Shown piece by piece: positions 61,553-64,000 of a stretch of 64,000 nt of DNA. The notes below the pieces were generated by a model that was not told where the DNA came from, ran no database searches, and was given only the letters and a program-made list of their open reading frames with translations. This stretch comes from Picosynechococcus sp. PCC 7003. Its GTDB lineage: Bacteria > Cyanobacteriota > Cyanobacteriia > Cyanobacteriales > MRBY01. Where the stretch lies: assembly GCF_001693255.1 (NCBI RefSeq), contig NZ_CP016474.1, positions 1,072,661 through 1,136,660 on the forward strand, in the 5' to 3' direction. Numbering within the stretch: position 1 is the stretch's first letter; every line of letters begins with the position of its first letter. The translations under genes and the position numbers were made by a program.

Positions 61553-61801
61553 ATGGATTTGCTCACGGTTCAGGAAGCGCAAAATAAACTCCAGCGACTC
61601 ATTGATGAAATTGCCGATAGCCATCAACCTGTTGTGATTTCTAGTGAACACAATAAAGTCGTGATGATTTCACAGGCAGATTGGGACGCGATCCAAGAAA
61701 CCCTTTATTTAGTCAATATTCCGGGCATGAAAGCATCCATTCAAGAAGCAGCCATAGAACCCCTAGAAGAGTGCATTGCTTTGGAAAATTTAGACTGGTG
61801 A
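61553..61801 (+). CDS. Phd/YefM-family antitoxin
   Basis: 82 residues. The N-terminal LTVQEAQNKLQRLIDEIADS and VVISSEHNKVVMISQADWDAIQETLYL follow the Phd/YefM antitoxin pattern. The C-terminal SIQEAAIEPLEECIALENL is the toxin-binding end. The stop overlaps the start of the toxin gene by 3 bases (GTGA). It should neutralise the toxin and repress the promoter just upstream. Confidence 0.9.
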   Translation: MDLLTVQEAQNKLQRLIDEIADSHQPVVISSEHNKVVMISQADWDAIQETLYLVNIPGMKASIQEAAIEPLEECIALENLDW

Positions 61802-62055
61802 GCTGGAAAATAGTCCTGTCAAAGCAAGCAGCTAAAGATGCCAAAAAAATTGCGTCTGCTGGTTTGAAACCACAAGTTCAAAAACTTTTAGGGATACTCC
61901 AAAACAATCCATACCAGCCTCCCTACGAAAAATTAGTGGGAGATTTAAAAGATTATTATTCACGTCGCATCAACATTCAACATCGTCTGGTTTACCAAGT
62001 TTTAGAGTCTGAGAAAACAATTAAGATTTTACGGATGTGGAGCCACTACGAATAA
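61798..62055 (+). CDS. YoeB/Txe-family toxin
   Basis: 85 residues from GTG 61798, whose last two bases are part of the antitoxin TGA. RelE/YoeB mRNA-interferase pattern: SWKIVLSKQAAKDAKKIASAG, NPYQPPYEKLVGDLKDYYSRRIN, QHRLVYQVLE and a C-terminal ILRMWSHYE (YoeB ends in a similar R-x2-HY). It cleaves mRNA on the ribosome in characterised relatives. It ends 15 bp before the second copy of the 67-bp repeat. Confidence 0.9.
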   Translation: MSWKIVLSKQAAKDAKKIASAGLKPQVQKLLGILQNNPYQPPYEKLVGDLKDYYSRRINIQHRLVYQVLESEKTIKILRMWSHYE

Positions 62056-62069
62056 GCATTTGATCGTTT

Positions 62070-62136
62070 CTTAAAAACCCAATTTTTCGAGGATCGGCTT
62101 CGTGGAAACAATATGTTTGCCGAGACCAAGTTCTTG
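62070..62136. repeat. Right copy of the 67-bp direct repeat (3' end of the HdrB-like gene)
   Basis: Partner of 61424-61490. It covers the last 22 codons and stop of the gene at 62071-62964, so the gene keeps a full C-terminus after insertion of the toxin-antitoxin cassette beside it. Confidence 0.9.
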
Positions 62137-62964
62137 GGGCGGAATACCCAACGCGAGGGCCACTAATTGGGGTAAATGGAGCACAGGAATCCCCAATTTC
62201 TGGCCAATCACTTTTTCCACTTCCGGTTGGCGCGAATCTAAATTGAGATGACAGAGGGGACAGGGAGTCACTAGGCAGTCTGCCCCGGCGGCGATCGCCG
62301 CTTGCAGGTGTTTCCCAGCGAGACGAAATGCCTGTTCCGTGGCATAACTAGAGAGGGGCCAGCCACAGCATTGGGTGCGCCCATCATAGATAATTGGCGT
62401 TGCCCCAACTGCCGAGAAAACAGACTCCAGAGAATGGGGCTGGACAGGGTCATCGAAGGGCAGACTATTCTGAACCCGGAGCAGATAACACCCATAAAAG
62501 GCGGCACATTTAAGTCCTTGGAGGGGCTTAATCACTTTTTGCGTAAGCTTATCGAGACCATAGTCTCCTACGAGCGCCCAGAGTAAATGTTTAACTTCGC
62601 TGGTGCCTCTATAGGGGGAACAGTGGGACTCGCTGAGGAGGTGATTTACCTGGGAAAAATAATCTGGATTATTGTCTTTGGCTGCTTTGAGGCGTTCATC
62701 AACATGGCCGATCACCCCTTGGCAGGTGCTGCAATGGGTGAGTAAGGGCAAATTCAGCGATTCAGCCAACGCGATATTGCGGGCATTGACGCTATCTTCT
62801 AGGAGTTGGGATTCTTCTTTGTAGGTGCCAGAGCCGCAACAGGCAGCTTGTTTGAGTTCGATTAATTCAATGTCGAGGGCTTGGGTGAGGGCCGCCGTGG
62901 AAAGGTACAGTTCCCGACAGGCTCCCTGGGCAACGCAACCGGGAAAATAAGCATAGCGCAACAT
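62071..62964 (-). CDS. HdrB-like CCG-domain protein (heterodisulfide reductase B / SdhE type)
   Basis: 297 residues from ATG 62964 with AAGG ten bases upstream; a TTG three codons upstream is less likely. Two CCG-type cysteine clusters: [10 protein letters not shown] with [12 protein letters not shown] and HCSTCQGV, then [11 protein letters not shown] with [10 protein letters not shown] and TPCPLCHLN. Each can hold an unusual 4Fe-4S cluster as in HdrB. In cyanobacteria this type is linked to non-classical succinate dehydrogenase or to heterodisulfide-like electron transfer; the role here is not known. The last 67 bp are duplicated 646 bp downstream. Confidence 0.87.
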   Translation of the reverse strand: MLRYAYFPGCVAQGACRELYLSTAALTQALDIELIELKQAACCGSGTYKEESQLLEDSVNARNIALAESLNLPLLTHCSTCQGVIGHVDERLKAAKDNNPDYFSQVNHLLSESHCSPYRGTSEVKHLLWALVGDYGLDKLTQKVIKPLQGLKCAAFYGCYLLRVQNSLPFDDPVQPHSLESVFSAVGATPIIYDGRTQCCGWPLSSYATEQAFRLAGKHLQAAIAAGADCLVTPCPLCHLNLDSRQPEVEKVIGQKLGIPVLHLPQLVALALGIPPQELGLGKHIVSTKPILEKLGF

Positions 62965-63050
62965 TTCAGCCAAACCTTAGAATCTTGGAGGATGTAGGTT
63001 GATCTTATCGTTGGTCGTTTCGTAGTCTGTGGAAATAGTTATGTTTTGTT

Positions 63051-63809
63051 ATGTCTAATGGTTCTTCTGCTTTGAATACTGATTTGGCGATCGCCCTCCA
63101 GTGGGGGCAATTTCAGGCACGGTTTTTTGGTCAAGTGGCCCACGAACTGCGATCGCCCTTGAGTACGATCATGGGGCTGCAGCAGTTAATTTTGACGGAT
63201 TTATGCGAAAGTCCCGCCGAAGAACGGGCCTTTATTGCCGAAAGTTATGCGGCCAGCCAAAAGTTATTGGGGTTACTCGATTTGGCGATCGCCGTTTCGA
63301 AATTAGAGTATGGCCAAAGTTCTAAACGGGCGGAGTGGTTTGATCTTAAAACTCTCTGCGGCGAATTAGAAAGCCTGCTCAGGGTGAAGGCCCAGAATAA
63401 AAATTTGCGGTTGACTATTGCGCATCCCGTCGGCGCCACCCTGGATATTTTTGGCGATCGCCACCACCTGCAGCAGTTTTTTCTCACCCTGATCGACACA
63501 ACCCTGCAACGAGCCCAACAGGGGACGATTCACCTCAGTTACAGTCAGAAACAAAATAAAATTACGTTTCAATTAACCTCAACCCAAACCACGGACTTTT
63601 GGCGTGAAACCCATGTGCCGAATTTAACCCTAGGCGATCGCCCCAGCCTAGAAGAAGTCCAACAACTGGCCCAGGCCCTTGAATTTTCTCCGGCCCTGAA
63701 GTGGCAACTGTGTCAAAAGCTGCTGGCGAACTACGGAGGCACCCTGACCCGCCAGTACCAAGATCAAACTATGCAGGTAACGGGGCAGTTTCCTCAACCG
63801 CACAGGTGA
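63051..63809 (+). CDS. Histidine-kinase-like protein with degenerate ATP-binding domain
   Basis: 252 residues. A complete HisKA box with VAHELRSPLSTIMGLQQLI (His about 31) stands near the N-terminus, ahead of a HATPase-sized region. In that region the N box (usually NLxxNA) reads FFLTLIDTTLQRA without the Asn, the DxGxG motif is missing, and the G2 part reads LKWQLCQKLLANYGGTL. It therefore probably does not bind ATP and may act as a phosphoacceptor or a dimerisation partner for another kinase. There is no sensor domain or membrane segment. Its last 41 bp overlap the convergent GNAT gene. Confidence 0.78.
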   Translation: MSNGSSALNTDLAIALQWGQFQARFFGQVAHELRSPLSTIMGLQQLILTDLCESPAEERAFIAESYAASQKLLGLLDLAIAVSKLEYGQSSKRAEWFDLKTLCGELESLLRVKAQNKNLRLTIAHPVGATLDIFGDRHHLQQFFLTLIDTTLQRAQQGTIHLSYSQKQNKITFQLTSTQTTDFWRETHVPNLTLGDRPSLEEVQQLAQALEFSPALKWQLCQKLLANYGGTLTRQYQDQTMQVTGQFPQPHR

Positions 63810-64000
63810 TCACACTAATTGGATGCTCGTGGTTGTGGAGGACCATGGTGGTCGTCGCATTTTCCTTAAAGCCGATGCGCTCATAAAAGGTCTGCTGGTG
63901 GGTGGTCATCAAATAAACTCGCTCGACCCGACACATCCGCGGATGGCTAATGAGGGTTTCTACTAACTTACGACCCAGGCCCAACCCTTGATAATCGGGG
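63769..64000 (-). CDS. GNAT-family N-acetyltransferase (5' end outside the window)
   Basis: The frame runs off the window at base 64000. The visible 76 residues begin PDYQGLGLGRKLVETL, the acetyl-CoA-binding motif A (Q-x-x-G-x-G/A), and continue VERVYLMTTHQQTFYERIGF, motif B. Substrate is not predictable. The TTG at 63984 is only an internal Leu codon. Confidence 0.88.
   Translation of the reverse strand, partial: PDYQGLGLGRKLVETLISHPRMCRVERVYLMTTHQQTFYERIGFKENATTTMVLHNHEHPISVITCAVEETAPLPA

Overview
The window is chromosomal DNA of a unicellular cyanobacterium. The octamer GCGATCGC (HIP1) recurs about once per kilobase by eye, and the genes include NDH-1 (ndhF), ferredoxin-NADP reductase with a phycobilisome-linker domain (petH), cytochrome b6 and subunit IV (petB, petD), a D1-processing protease (ctpA), sulfolipid synthesis (sqdB) and a one-helix high-light-inducible protein. 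Gene sizes and order (402-residue PetH, 414-residue CtpA divergent from petBD, and a sps-spp-fructokinase-amylosucrase cluster) match what I remember of Synechococcus sp. PCC 7002 / Picosynechococcus. That genus assignment is from memory, not from a search.

Layout. 1-17 kb holds housekeeping metabolism: the tail of a CoA ligase, folD, the four-gene sucrose cluster, pyrB, rplY, purA, dapB, an Rpn-type nuclease, nadD, pgsA, an O-antigen-ligase-like membrane protein and murT. 17-19 kb has a pentapeptide-repeat protein and a gene-poor stretch with a decayed TnpB fragment. 19-31 kb has an iron-type ABC ATPase, three Ser/Thr kinases, a toxin-antitoxin pair, the glutathione-dependent formaldehyde pathway and a MASE1 hybrid histidine kinase. 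32-39 kb is a cyanate utilisation locus (cynA-cynB-cynD-cynS and a DUF1348 gene) with a PAS histidine kinase on one side and an AraC-type response regulator on the other. 39-48 kb holds hli, sipA, ndhF and petH, then a stand-alone GAF protein with both cysteines of a DXCF cyanobacteriochrome and an OmpR-type regulator. 48-64 kb has murD, a solitary cytosine methyltransferase, a MASE1-GGDEF protein, sqdB, rpmB, a sugar-type MFS carrier, ctpA, petBD, a monomeric isocitrate dehydrogenase, a second toxin-antitoxin pair, an HdrB-like protein, a degenerate histidine kinase and the end of a GNAT gene.

Two insertions can be read from direct repeats. A 4.15-kb segment (22263-26414; FHA-kinase, toxin-antitoxin, kinase-sulfatase-modifying-factor fusion) sits between two 250-bp copies of the junction between fghA and a Ser/Thr kinase gene. 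This is the pattern expected from single-crossover integration of a circle, or from a tandem duplication with later loss. A toxin-antitoxin cassette at 61.5-62.07 kb sits between two copies of the last 67 bp of the HdrB-like gene. The outer copy now looks like the icd terminator. In both places a toxin-antitoxin pair is bounded by a duplicated gene 3' end.

No tRNA, rRNA or CRISPR array was seen. Promoter and terminator calls are by eye.
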